A stretch of DNA of 64,000 nucleotides from contig JAFUOH010000010.1 in the NCBI GenBank assembly GCA_017482055.1, forward strand, positions 82,379 through 146,378, written 5' to 3'. The translations under genes were made by a program, and so were the position numbers. Of this stretch, positions 34,533-42,939 are shown in pieces. Numbering within the stretch: the first letter of the stretch is position 1; the number at the start of each line of letters is the position of its first letter. The stretch comes from Clostridia bacterium (GTDB taxonomy: Bacteria; Bacillota; Clostridia; Oscillospirales; CAG-272). The notes under the pieces were generated by a model. That model was given only the letters and a program-made list of their open reading frames with translations. It searched no databases and had not been told where the DNA came from.

Positions 34533-35606
34533 ATGAAAAAGCTCAGAGTCGGCATGATAGGTGCCGGAAACATCGCAAACACTCACCTTGAACGCTACAT
34601 AAAAAATCCCAATGTGGAGCTCGCCGCTATCTGCGACATCAACGAGGCGAAGGCTAACCGTACCGCAGACAAGTTCGGTATCCCGAACCGCTACAATTCC
34701 GTCGCAGCAATGCTGGCGGCTGAAAAGCTTGACGCGGCAGACGTCTGCGTCTGGAACTGCGCTCACGCGGAGTGTACCATCGCGGCGCTCAACGCAGGTC
34801 TCGACGTTATGTGCGAAAAGCCTATGGCAATGACTGCCGAGGAGGCTCAGGCAATGAAGGATGTCGCCGACAAAAACGGTAAGCTGTTAATGCTGGGCTT
34901 TGTTACCCGCTTCTCAACCGAAGCGCGCATCGCCAAGGATTTCATCGACAACGGTGAGTTGGGCGACATCTACTACTCCAAGGCGACCTATGTCCGCCGT
35001 CACGGCAACCCCGGCGGCTGGTTCTCCGACAAGTCCCGCTCCGGCGGCGGTCCCATCATCGATATCGGTGTGCATCCCCTCGACCTCACCCGCTATCTGA
35101 TGGGCAATCCCAAGCCCATGTCGGTATTCTGCGTTGCCGCAAACGAGCTTCACGAGGATCGTGCAAACTTAAAGACCCGTGTGGGCTGGTACCCCGAGGG
35201 AGCCGACCCCAAGAAGGATGTCTGCGACGTTGAGTCCAGCGCTGTCGGTATCATCCGCTACGAGAACGGCGCATCCACACTGCTTGAGTGCTCCTACAAC
35301 CTCCACGCTCCCTCCAAGGGCGACAACAACGGCAGAGTGATCTACGGCACCAAGGGAGGTCTCAATATCGACGATATGAAGTTCTACACCGACATCAACG
35401 GCTTCATGGTAGATGCAGAGATCAAGGACATCAAGAACTACACCGAGGCAAAAGATATGTTCCAGGCGGAGATCGACCATTTTGTTGACTGCTGTCTGAA
35501 CGGCACCGAGTGCATCTCTCCCGCCGAGGACGGCGTTGTCATCATGAAGATACTGAACGCACTGTACGAGTCCGCAAAGACGGGCAAGTCTGTGGATATC
35601 ATCTGA
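34533..35606 (+). CDS. Gfo/Idh/MocA family oxidoreductase
   Basis: A 357-residue NAD(P)-dependent dehydrogenase. The N-terminal Rossmann fold has GMIGAGNIANTHL (residues 7-19) and the catalytic CEKPMAM motif with Lys near residue 96. A conserved later DIGVHPLDL has the active-site His. The substrate is likely a sugar, sugar acid or inositol compound; the paired isomerase and the AraC regulator support a small sugar-degradation module. GGAGGT precedes the start. A strong terminator follows. Confidence 0.93.
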   Translation: MKKLRVGMIGAGNIANTHLERYIKNPNVELAAICDINEAKANRTADKFGIPNRYNSVAAMLAAEKLDAADVCVWNCAHAECTIAALNAGLDVMCEKPMAMTAEEAQAMKDVADKNGKLLMLGFVTRFSTEARIAKDFIDNGELGDIYYSKATYVRRHGNPGGWFSDKSRSGGGPIIDIGVHPLDLTRYLMGNPKPMSVFCVAANELHEDRANLKTRVGWYPEGADPKKDVCDVESSAVGIIRYENGASTLLECSYNLHAPSKGDNNGRVIYGTKGGLNIDDMKFYTDINGFMVDAEIKDIKNYTEAKDMFQAEIDHFVDCCLNGTECISPAEDGVVIMKILNALYESAKTGKSVDII

Positions 35607-35621
35607 GTGCGATAGACATGA

Positions 35622-35659
35622 TCCCCTCCGCAGTTTAAAACTGCGGAGGGGACTTTTTT
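35622..35659 (+). terminator. Terminator after the Gfo/Idh/MocA gene
   Basis: A 14-bp stem (TCCCCTCCGCAGTT and complement, TAA loop) followed by a run of six T. Confidence 0.92.
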
Positions 35660-35666
35660 ACGTAAA

Positions 35667-36728
35667 TCAGCGTTTTATCCGAGCTTTCAGCGCACCGATC
35701 ATCACCGACACACCGACACAGACGGTAATAGTGACAACAAAGGCGAAGAAAAGATGCACAACGAAGGTAGTAAGCAGCGAAACATCCTTTCCGCCGAGCA
35801 GAGCCTTCCCGAAATACAAAAACAACGGATGCCAGAGATAGATGGAGTAAGAGGCGCGGTCAACAAACAGAATGGGACGCGCCGACAGCACAGGTACCTC
35901 TGCTGTTCTGCAGGTGATCGCGAACAAAAACGTCACGGCACACATGATGTAGAAAACATGAACGGTCTCAAGCCAGTATATCGAGGTCTTGCCCGAAAAA
36001 TGCAGATAGGAAAGCCCGCCGTTCATTACCGCCGCGAATATAAACAGTACCATAACGCCCTTCCATCCGCGTGAGAGCACATCTTTAACCTTCTCATAAT
36101 GCTTGCCGACAATAAGTCCCGCCATCCACCAAAGAATATAGGTGGTAAACACGCGGTCCGCATAGGGGAATATACCTCCCTTATAGAATATCGCTATAAA
36201 GTCGGGCAGATATTGTCCGAATATCCATCCGAGCGGTACCGCTGCCACAACCGACAGCATCGCCCACACAGGCTCCGAGACTTTTTTTAAAATAACTCTC
36301 CACAGCGGTGCCAAAAGGTAAAACTGCATGATAGTCACCACAAAATAGAAGTGTCCGCACATGTTTCCGTCAAGGAGCAGCTTGAAAAATTCCCCCGCCG
36401 ACGGCTGCATGTAATTTAACAGTACAAAGTAAACAAAATATATGATCGTCGCGATTGCATAGGGTATCCACACCCGCTTTATACGTCCAAGCATGTATCG
36501 TCCGTAGGAAAAGCCCTCTTTCTCGGCGCCGAGGGCAAATTTTACTGCGGAAAGGAATATAAATCCCGGCACTGCACAGGCGGCGAGTCTCCACGCAGGC
36601 AGCAGCAGTGCGTATCCGAGGGAGGTCTTGTCCGCCGATGTGACTGCTGTGGACGCGGCATGGATGAAAATAACAAGCATACACAGTATAACATTCATGA
36701 GCGAAAGCTCGTGTTTTCTTTTTTTCAT
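35667..36728 (-). CDS. Acyltransferase 3 family membrane protein
   Basis: A 353-residue protein with about ten membrane helices. It starts with a charged MKKRKHELSLMNVILCMLVIFIHAAS segment containing the His of the family's catalytic region, and has FLSAVKFALGAEKEGFSYGRYMLGRIKRVWIPY and the late YSIYLWHPLFLYFGK motif. The family acetylates or succinylates wall polysaccharides, teichoic acids or lipids on the outer face. There is no SGNH domain. A consensus promoter precedes it, and it is monocistronic. Confidence 0.85.
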   Translation of the reverse strand: MKKRKHELSLMNVILCMLVIFIHAASTAVTSADKTSLGYALLLPAWRLAACAVPGFIFLSAVKFALGAEKEGFSYGRYMLGRIKRVWIPYAIATIIYFVYFVLLNYMQPSAGEFFKLLLDGNMCGHFYFVVTIMQFYLLAPLWRVILKKVSEPVWAMLSVVAAVPLGWIFGQYLPDFIAIFYKGGIFPYADRVFTTYILWWMAGLIVGKHYEKVKDVLSRGWKGVMVLFIFAAVMNGGLSYLHFSGKTSIYWLETVHVFYIMCAVTFLFAITCRTAEVPVLSARPILFVDRASYSIYLWHPLFLYFGKALLGGKDVSLLTTFVVHLFFAFVVTITVCVGVSVMIGALKARIKR

Positions 36729-36761
36729 GGCGTATTTCCTTTATGTTCGGTATTTACAATT

Positions 36762-36790
36762 ATTGTAGCATACCGAGCGCGCTTTGTCAA
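36762..36790 (-). promoter_or_regulatory. Promoter of the acyltransferase gene
   Basis: On the minus strand TTGACA, 17 bases, TACAAT with extended TGC. Confidence 0.85.
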
Positions 36791-36844
36791 GAAAGCATTG
36801 AATCGTTAATTTGATAACAACTTGTAACATAAACGTTTTCGCTC

Positions 36845-36873
36845 TTGACATTATGGAATTTATTTGTTACAAT
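36845..36873 (+). promoter_or_regulatory. Promoter of htpG
   Basis: TTGACA (36845-36850), 17 bases, TACAAT (36868-36873). No CIRCE element (TTAGCACTC-N9-GAGTGCTAA) is visible, so HrcA control is unlikely. A GTTTTG/CAAAA-type small dyad is at 36890-36903. Confidence 0.85.
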
Positions 36874-36943
36874 ATAGAGTGAGATATTGTTTTGTAAACA
36901 AAAATCATCTCGAAATTCAAAGCAAAAAAGAGGTTAGATAGCA

Positions 36944-38836
36944 ATGTCCGAGGACATCAAAAACACCGAAAAAGGCGGAATTTCCGTCGAGATCGAACAC
37001 ATATTTCCGATAATCAAGAAGTGGCTATACTCCGAGAAGGAGATCTTCCTTCGCGAGATTGTTTCAAACGCCTGCGACGCTGTTACAAAGCTGAAGAGGC
37101 TTACCTCTCTGGGCGAAGCACAGATCGAGGACGATAAATACAAGATCACCGTCACCATTGACAAAGCGGCTCGCACACTCACCGTTTCCGATAACGGTAT
37201 CGGCATGACCGAGGATGAGGTACGCCGCTATATATGCCAGATCGCGCTTTCGGGTGCACTGGAATTCATCGAAAAGTACGAGGGCACCGATAACAAGGAC
37301 GCCGCCGCAGACGGTATCATAGGTCACTTCGGTCTCGGTTTCTACTCCGCATTCATGGTCAGCGATACCGTTGACGTTATCACCCGCTCATACACCTCAG
37401 AGAATGCCGTCAAGTGGGTATGCTCCGAGGCGGGCGAGTATGAGATCACCACCGATTATTTCCGTGCCGAGCGCGGTACGGATGTCGTCATGCACATCAT
37501 GGCGGACGAGTCGGAATTTTTAGAAGAATACCGTATCCGCGAAATGCTTGACAAATACTGCTCCTTCATGCCCGTTGAAATTTATCTTGACGTGGTAAAG
37601 CCAGAGGAGGATAAGGCTGACGAAAAGTCCGAGGACAAGGCTCCCGAGGAGCCGAAGCCCGTCAATGATGTAAGTCCGCTGTGGCAGAAGAATCCCTCCG
37701 ACTGTACAGACGAAGAGTACGACGAATTCTACCACAAGGTATTCCGCGATTACCGCGAGCCGCTGTTCCATATTCATCTGAACGCGGACTACCCCCTAAA
37801 CTTCCGCGGTATACTCTACTTCCCCCGCCTCGCTCACGAATACGACAATCTCGAGGGTCAGGTCAAGCTGTACTACAATCAGGTATTCGTTGCGGACAAC
37901 ATAAAGGAGGTCATCCCCGAATTTCTTCTCATGTTAAAGGGCGTACTGGACTGTCCCGAGCTTCCTCTCAACGTTTCGAGAAGCTATCTTCAGAACAGCG
38001 GTTATGTGGCGAAAATTTCGGCGCACATCGTCAAGAAGGTGGCTGACAAGCTCTGCTCCATGTACAATTTAGAGCGTGAGAACTACGAAAAGCTGTGGGA
38101 GGACCTTAAGACCTTCGTAGAATACGGTTGTCTGCGTGACCGTAAGTTCTACGACAGAGTTAAGTCCGCTGTCATCTACGCTACAACCGACGGAAAGTAC
38201 GTCACCCTTGACGAATATCTCGAAAAAGCCAAGGAAAAGCACGAAAAGACTGTTTATTATGCCGCAGATGTGACCGCGCAGGCGCAGTATATCTCCATGT
38301 TCGCCGCCGAGGGTATTGAGGTCGTAGTGCTCGACAAGATGATCGACACTCAGTTTATTAATATCGTCGAGCAGGAAAACGAGGGCGTAAAGTTCGTTCG
38401 TATCGACGCAGATGTGGCAGGTGCGCTCAAAGCGGAGGGCAATGCCGAAGCAAATGAAAAGCTCACCGAGATATTTAAGGAAGTCAGCGGCAACAGCGAA
38501 TTAAAGGTCAGCTTCGAGCTTTTAAAGAACGAAAAGATCCCCGCCATATTAAACATTTCCGAGGAGACCCGCCGCATGGAGGACATGATGAAGATGTACC
38601 GCCGCGCGGGCAGCGATATGGGCGATATGAAGTTCCCCACAGACACGAGCCTCGTTGTCAACGCAAACAGCACGCTTATCAAGCGCCTTGCAAATGAAGC
38701 GGAAAATGATACGGAAAAGACAAAGAAGCTTGCAAAGCAGATCTATACTCTCGCATTGCTTGCCCAGCGTCAGCTGAATGCAGATGAGTTGCAGACCTTC
38801 CTCTCCGACAGCTTCGACATGCTGGAAAACATCTGA
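36944..38836 (+). CDS. htpG: Molecular chaperone HtpG (Hsp90)
   Basis: A 630-residue chaperone. The ATP-binding GHKL domain has EIFLREIVSNACDAVTKL, DNGIGMTEDEV and GHFGLGFYSAFMVSD; the middle domain follows from about residue 240 (LHAEY/RGILYFPR) and a C-terminal dimerisation domain ends it. A short acidic linker (EEDKADEKSEDKAPEEPK) lies between the N and middle domains, where bacterial HtpG usually has little or no charged linker; this recalls the eukaryotic linker but is short. It is a general folding and stress protein. AAAGAGGT precedes the ATG. Confidence 0.95.
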   Translation: MSEDIKNTEKGGISVEIEHIFPIIKKWLYSEKEIFLREIVSNACDAVTKLKRLTSLGEAQIEDDKYKITVTIDKAARTLTVSDNGIGMTEDEVRRYICQIALSGALEFIEKYEGTDNKDAAADGIIGHFGLGFYSAFMVSDTVDVITRSYTSENAVKWVCSEAGEYEITTDYFRAERGTDVVMHIMADESEFLEEYRIREMLDKYCSFMPVEIYLDVVKPEEDKADEKSEDKAPEEPKPVNDVSPLWQKNPSDCTDEEYDEFYHKVFRDYREPLFHIHLNADYPLNFRGILYFPRLAHEYDNLEGQVKLYYNQVFVADNIKEVIPEFLLMLKGVLDCPELPLNVSRSYLQNSGYVAKISAHIVKKVADKLCSMYNLERENYEKLWEDLKTFVEYGCLRDRKFYDRVKSAVIYATTDGKYVTLDEYLEKAKEKHEKTVYYAADVTAQAQYISMFAAEGIEVVVLDKMIDTQFINIVEQENEGVKFVRIDADVAGALKAEGNAEANEKLTEIFKEVSGNSELKVSFELLKNEKIPAILNISEETRRMEDMMKMYRRAGSDMGDMKFPTDTSLVVNANSTLIKRLANEAENDTEKTKKLAKQIYTLALLAQRQLNADELQTFLSDSFDMLENI

Positions 38837-38868
38837 GCTTAACTTACCGGCAAAGGAGACAACTCACA

Positions 38869-39771
38869 ATGCTCACTCTTCCTATTCCACTTCTGCTTGT
38901 AATTACCATTCTCACCTCTGCGCTGATCTCTGTAACGCGCGGCGCATATTCCAAGAATCTCCCTGCCGACGACCGAAATCTGTGGTTCTTCAATTTGGTA
39001 CAGAGCGTCTGCTGCGCACTTATGATACTGCTCGTTATGGGCGGAATTGGGAAGATCAGCGGATACACTGTGATGCTCGGTGCCATCCTCGGTGCCGTCT
39101 CCGCCTTCCAACTTCTATTTAATTTAAAGGCATATTCCGTCGGACCGTTCTCCTACACAATGGTCATTGTCTCACTGTCTACGATCATACCTACGGTCAG
39201 CGGATTATTCTTCGGTGAGACCATAAGCCCCGTACAGTGGATCGGTATAGTGCTCATGGCAGTTTGTATCATACTCTCCCCGGATTCCGAAAAGGGTGCG
39301 CATGCAAAAAAATCAGGTGTCCTTTGGCTTTTATTCTGCATCCCCGCCACACTGCTTTCCGGTACCGTCGGCGTACTTCAGAAGATACATCAGACCTCGG
39401 CACATGCAAGCGAAAAAGCGGCATTTCTTGTATCGGCTTTTGCAGTTTCGACCGTGATCTCACTTATATTCCTGCTCTGCTCCCCCAAAAGTGCGGGACA
39501 CGAGTACGGCACAAAAAAAGACAAAATAATCAGAGTATTGCTCCCTGTGATCACAGGTGTGGGCTTTGCGTTCCCCCACACCATCAACCTGTACCTCGCG
39601 GGCGTACTTACCACCGCTGTAATGTTCCCGCTGGTCAATATCATCCCCATGGTGCTCTCCACCATTACGGCGATGTTAATGTTCCGAGAAAGACTTTCGC
39701 TACGCCGTTGGATCGGAGTTATAATAGGAGTTATCTCAACGATCCTTGTCAGCGGAATGATCACAATATGA
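38869..39771 (+). CDS. EamA/DMT-family transporter
   Basis: A 300-residue protein with about ten membrane helices in two EamA-like halves, with a characteristic break near residue 140-150 (PDSEKGAHAKKSG) on the cytosolic side. Drug/metabolite transporters usually export metabolites, nucleotide sugars or amino acids. It begins 32 bases after htpG, with AAAGGAG before the ATG, and is followed by aroC after 25 bases, so it may belong to the aromatic gene transcript. The substrate is unknown. Confidence 0.82.
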   Translation: MLTLPIPLLLVITILTSALISVTRGAYSKNLPADDRNLWFFNLVQSVCCALMILLVMGGIGKISGYTVMLGAILGAVSAFQLLFNLKAYSVGPFSYTMVIVSLSTIIPTVSGLFFGETISPVQWIGIVLMAVCIILSPDSEKGAHAKKSGVLWLLFCIPATLLSGTVGVLQKIHQTSAHASEKAAFLVSAFAVSTVISLIFLLCSPKSAGHEYGTKKDKIIRVLLPVITGVGFAFPHTINLYLAGVLTTAVMFPLVNIIPMVLSTITAMLMFRERLSLRRWIGVIIGVISTILVSGMITI

Positions 39772-39796
39772 TACCGAAAGAAAAAGGTGAAGCAAA

Positions 39797-40885
39797 ATGG
39801 CATCTGTATACGGCACCAAATTAAAGCTGTCGGTCTTTGGCGAATCCCATGGCGACGCCATCGGCGTGGTTATAGACGGATTTCCCGCAGGCTTGAAGCT
39901 CGATCTCGACTATATCGGCGCTTTTATGAAGCGCCGCGCACCCGGCGGCAGCTTTTCGACCAAGCGCACCGAGCCCGACATCCCGCGTATCGTCAGCGGC
40001 GTGTCGAACGGCTTTACAAACGGTTATCCAATCTGCGCCGTCATCGAAAACACAAATCAGCATTCGTCCTCCTATCAGGATAAAATGACGATACCGCGTC
40101 CGAGCCATGCAGATTATGCCGCCGCCTTAAAATACGGCGACCATGTTGAACTGCACGGCGGCGGACACTTTTCGGGCAGACTTACCGCCCCGCTAACGTT
40201 TGCGGGCGCGCTCTGCTCCCTTTATCTGGCACGGCACGGTGTAGAGATCGCCGCGCATATTAAACAGATACTCAATGTTTCCGACCGCTCCTTCGCTGAC
40301 AATGTCACCGCAGACGAGCTTCGGGAGCTTAAAGGGCACTCCTTCCCCACCCTCGACCCGATGGCGGCGGAAGCCTTTGCCACCATCATCAACTCTGCTC
40401 GTGACAAAGGCGATTCCGTGGGCGCGAAGCTCGAATGTGCCGCTGTGGGACTGCCTGCGGCGCTGGGTGAGCATATGTTCGAGAGCGTTGAGGCGGAAAT
40501 CTCACAGCTTATGTTTGCGATTCCCGCCGTTAAGGGCATCGAATTCGGCGCGGGCTTCGATTTCTGCCGTATGTATGGCTCCGACGCCAATGATGCGTAT
40601 GAATACAAAGATAAAAAGGTAGTTACAAAGCAGAACAACTGCGGCGGTATCGTCGGCGGCATGACCACGGGTATGCCCGTGACCTTCTCCGTGGCGATAA
40701 AGCCCACTCCGTCCATTTTTCTCGAACAGGATTCGGTGGATATGCAGAACAAGTGTGACGCCAAGCTGCAGATAAAGGGCAGACATGACCCTTGCATTGC
40801 GGTACGCGCCGTCCCCGTTATTGAAGCCTGCACCGCTATTGCACTGACGCAGCTCATGCTTAAAGCAGATGGGAGGAAGCTCTGA
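39797..40885 (+). CDS. aroC: Chorismate synthase
   Basis: A 362-residue FMN-dependent enzyme that converts EPSP to chorismate, last step of the shikimate pathway. Motifs: GESHGDAIGVVIDG (residues 16-29, with a conserved His), RRAPGGSFSTKRTEPD, RPSHADYA, and GRHDPCIAVRAVPVIEA near the end. AAAAAGGTG precedes the ATG. Its TGA overlaps the next ATG (TGATG), coupling it to the prephenate-dehydratase-like gene. Confidence 0.97.
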   Translation: MASVYGTKLKLSVFGESHGDAIGVVIDGFPAGLKLDLDYIGAFMKRRAPGGSFSTKRTEPDIPRIVSGVSNGFTNGYPICAVIENTNQHSSSYQDKMTIPRPSHADYAAALKYGDHVELHGGGHFSGRLTAPLTFAGALCSLYLARHGVEIAAHIKQILNVSDRSFADNVTADELRELKGHSFPTLDPMAAEAFATIINSARDKGDSVGAKLECAAVGLPAALGEHMFESVEAEISQLMFAIPAVKGIEFGAGFDFCRMYGSDANDAYEYKDKKVVTKQNNCGGIVGGMTTGMPVTFSVAIKPTPSIFLEQDSVDMQNKCDAKLQIKGRHDPCIAVRAVPVIEACTAIALTQLMLKADGRKL

Positions 40886-41826
40886 TGGTACGGGAAAGTA
40901 CAGCGGGAACCGTGATCGGCGAAAATCTCGCGCTGCTTGCGGAGGAAAGCACCTCAGCAGACGAGCGAAAGCTCGCCTGGCTTCGGGATCTTGCGATGCT
41001 GATGCTCCGACGTGACTCGTCCATATTCGGAGAGACCCGCTCGGATGATTTTTCCGCGCTGTTTGAGAGCACGCCGATGCCTGAGGACATCCCCGAGGAT
41101 TTTTTGCATCATGCCCGATTCCGCAACCGAGCGGCACTGTTTTCCGATAAGCTGACAGTTTGCAGATTTCTCGCCGAGGAGCTTGAGCGGCGCGGCGTAA
41201 AGCTCCTTGAAAGACTGCTCGGCGACGATTCTTATAAAAGCTCTCCAAAAATAGCATACTTTAAAAACGCGTATGCGGATGCGGCGTTCCGCATTTTCTC
41301 CGATGTCCTTGATACTCCCTCCGTCGTTTATGCACCTGATTTCACCGCAGTCTGCGAGGAGGTTTATTACGGCAGAGCCGACATGTGTATGCTGCCCCTT
41401 GACAGCTCGCGTGATGCCAAGCTTATAAGCTTTTACAGACTTATCGACAAATATGAATTGAATCCCGTGTTTTCCTGCGACGTGACAACGCCCGACGGCA
41501 GTGTCACGACCCGCTATGCGCTTCTCAAACGCGCCATCGCACTGCCTGATAAGACAAAGCGAAGCGGCTGTTTCTTTGAATTCAGTCTCGTCCCCGATGA
41601 CGGTGCCACACTCGGCGATGTGCTGAGCGCCGCCGCCGAATGCGGGCTGACGCTTTATAAGGTAGACTCCATTCCGCTGACCTACAACAGCAGTGAATTT
41701 TCCTGCGAGGTAATATTAAAGGTCGGCGACGCACCCGGACTCGATGCGTTCGTGTTATTTCTCACTCTTGCAATGCCTCAGTATGAACCGCTTGGAATAT
41801 ATCCACATATACGACAAGGAGAATGA
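40885..41826 (+). CDS. Divergent prephenate-dehydratase-like protein with ACT domain
   Basis: A 313-residue protein. Residues about 118-225 resemble the prephenate dehydratase periplasmic-binding fold: IAYFKNAYADAAFRIF (123-138), VCEEVYYGRADMCMLPLD (156-172), and a TTRY (208-211) in the place of the catalytic TRF motif. Residues about 228-308 are ACT-like, with PDKT before it, a degenerate DSIP for ESRP, and a closing EPLGIYP like the family LGSYP. Residues 1-110 are a helical domain I do not recognise; a degenerate chorismate mutase is possible. It overlaps aroC. It may make phenylpyruvate or only bind Phe as a regulator; the altered motif leaves catalysis open. Confidence 0.65.
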   Translation: MVRESTAGTVIGENLALLAEESTSADERKLAWLRDLAMLMLRRDSSIFGETRSDDFSALFESTPMPEDIPEDFLHHARFRNRAALFSDKLTVCRFLAEELERRGVKLLERLLGDDSYKSSPKIAYFKNAYADAAFRIFSDVLDTPSVVYAPDFTAVCEEVYYGRADMCMLPLDSSRDAKLISFYRLIDKYELNPVFSCDVTTPDGSVTTRYALLKRAIALPDKTKRSGCFFEFSLVPDDGATLGDVLSAAAECGLTLYKVDSIPLTYNSSEFSCEVILKVGDAPGLDAFVLFLTLAMPQYEPLGIYPHIRQGE

Positions 41827-41831
41827 TGATC

Positions 41832-42524
41832 ATGCGCAACTATCGTGAATTTATCCGTATGCTTTCCCGCGAGGCGGGCAAACCCACACTTTTTGAGCCT
41901 TACCCGTCAAAGAATCTCATATCACAGATAATCTGGCGCGCAGGCAGCGGTCTGTGGGACTCCACGCAAAACATGGTATCCACACTTATCTCGTTTTATG
42001 ATAACATCGGTGCCGACACAGCCGTTATTCCTGCAAGCAAAGATAATATAAACGATGTGCTTTCCTTAGGAAGTGAGCTTACCGACGGCATTAAGTTTAC
42101 CATACTTTCCGATGACATAGAGGCGCTGAAGGCGGCTGATTCACATGACTCCGTATGTGCCCTCGCCACAAAAAATCCGCTGGTCTACGGCAAGGATCAT
42201 ACAAAGCCTGTGATCTTTATTGCGGGACGTGACGTAATACTCGGAATCGAAAGCTCCATTGAGCGCGGTCTTGCAGGTGTTTACATAACCGAAAATATGG
42301 AGCTTCTTTGGAAGCGCTACGGTGATAAGATCGCACTGCTCGGCGGACTTGCCGACAGTATCGTAACGGCGGCACCCGCGAGGATCTACGAGCGTGTCCG
42401 CGCACTTCACGAAATGACAGGCGGCAAGGCGTATGCCATCGGTACGGGACTTACAGGCGCCGATGCCGATTATCTTGGATTTATTTCCATGCTTTATATG
42501 TATAATACTCTTTCGGAAAATTAA
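41832..42524 (+). CDS. URO-D-like (uroporphyrinogen decarboxylase/methyltransferase fold) small protein
   Basis: A 230-residue protein of mixed alpha/beta type. The order EPYPSKNLISQIIWR, IADTAVIPA-like strands, KIALLGGLADSIVTAAPARIYERV and GGKAYAIGTGLTG matches the last half of URO-D superfamily barrels, but it is shorter than those (about 340) and lacks their clear substrate-binding arginines. The start is uncertain: three in-frame ATGs (41823, 41826, 41832) follow AAGGAG (41816-41821), and spacing favours the last. It lies in the aroC transcript; function unknown. Confidence 0.5.
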   Translation: MRNYREFIRMLSREAGKPTLFEPYPSKNLISQIIWRAGSGLWDSTQNMVSTLISFYDNIGADTAVIPASKDNINDVLSLGSELTDGIKFTILSDDIEALKAADSHDSVCALATKNPLVYGKDHTKPVIFIAGRDVILGIESSIERGLAGVYITENMELLWKRYGDKIALLGGLADSIVTAAPARIYERVRALHEMTGGKAYAIGTGLTGADADYLGFISMLYMYNTLSEN

Positions 42525-42551
42525 AAATAATTCAAAAGGATACTGCATAAA

Positions 42552-42806
42552 ATGAAAAAGACACTTTCCTACACCACAAGCGGCACCTGCTCGCGTCAGA
42601 TAGATATAGTAACAGAGGACGACATCGTCGAATCCGTAAAATTCGTCGGCGGCTGCTCGGGCAACACCCAGGGTGTTGCGGCACTCGTTGTCGGAATGCA
42701 CATCGACGAAGCCATTAAACGAATGAAGGGCATTAAATGCGGCTTCAAGCCCACCTCATGTCCCGACCAGTTAGCGTGCGCGCTTGAGGAGATCAAGGGA
42801 CAGTAA
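42552..42806 (+). CDS. TSCPD domain protein (TIGR03905 type)
   Basis: An 84-residue soluble protein with the TSCPDQLACAL motif near residue 68 that names the family and a central FVGGCSGNTQGVAALVVGM region. The domain also occurs at the C-terminus of B12-dependent ribonucleotide reductases (NrdJ). Stand-alone copies are frequent in Clostridia but have no proven role; conserved Cys residues (C17, C30-type positions, C63, C70) suggest metal or redox chemistry. Weak AAAAGGA precedes the ATG. It closes the aroC cluster. Confidence 0.85.
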   Translation: MKKTLSYTTSGTCSRQIDIVTEDDIVESVKFVGGCSGNTQGVAALVVGMHIDEAIKRMKGIKCGFKPTSCPDQLACALEEIKGQ

Positions 42807-42814
42807 GATAACGC

Positions 42815-42905
42815 ACCTGCACGAAATGTGAAATTCGCACTTTGTGCGAGTGAAATTTGCCGCATTGCGGCAAGTGAAGCTCGTCCGCCGAGCGGACGAG
42901 TTTCG
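42815..42905. repeat. Dispersed hairpin repeat with GTGAA spacer units
   Basis: Three hairpins are joined by short GTGAAATT/AAGTGAAG units: CGCAC/GTGCG (about 42837-42849), TGCCGCATTGCGGCA (42857-42871) and CTCGTCCGCCGAGCGGACGAG (42880-42900). The modular pattern (hairpin, GTGAA-type spacer, hairpin) resembles repeats scattered through gut Clostridia. It lies just before the phosphohexomutase gene and would be read through. Confidence 0.6.
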
Positions 42906-42939
42906 GGTTGATTTTGCACCAACAGAAACGGAGAATACT

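Noticed and set aside
36874-36943. Possible CIRCE heat-shock element before htpG
   Set aside because: No TTAGCACTC/GAGTGCTAA pair is present; only a weak T/A-rich dyad.
42844-42939. In-frame N-terminal extension of the phosphohexomutase
   Set aside because: It would translate the hairpin repeat; the ATG at 42940 has the ribosome site and the family N-terminus.
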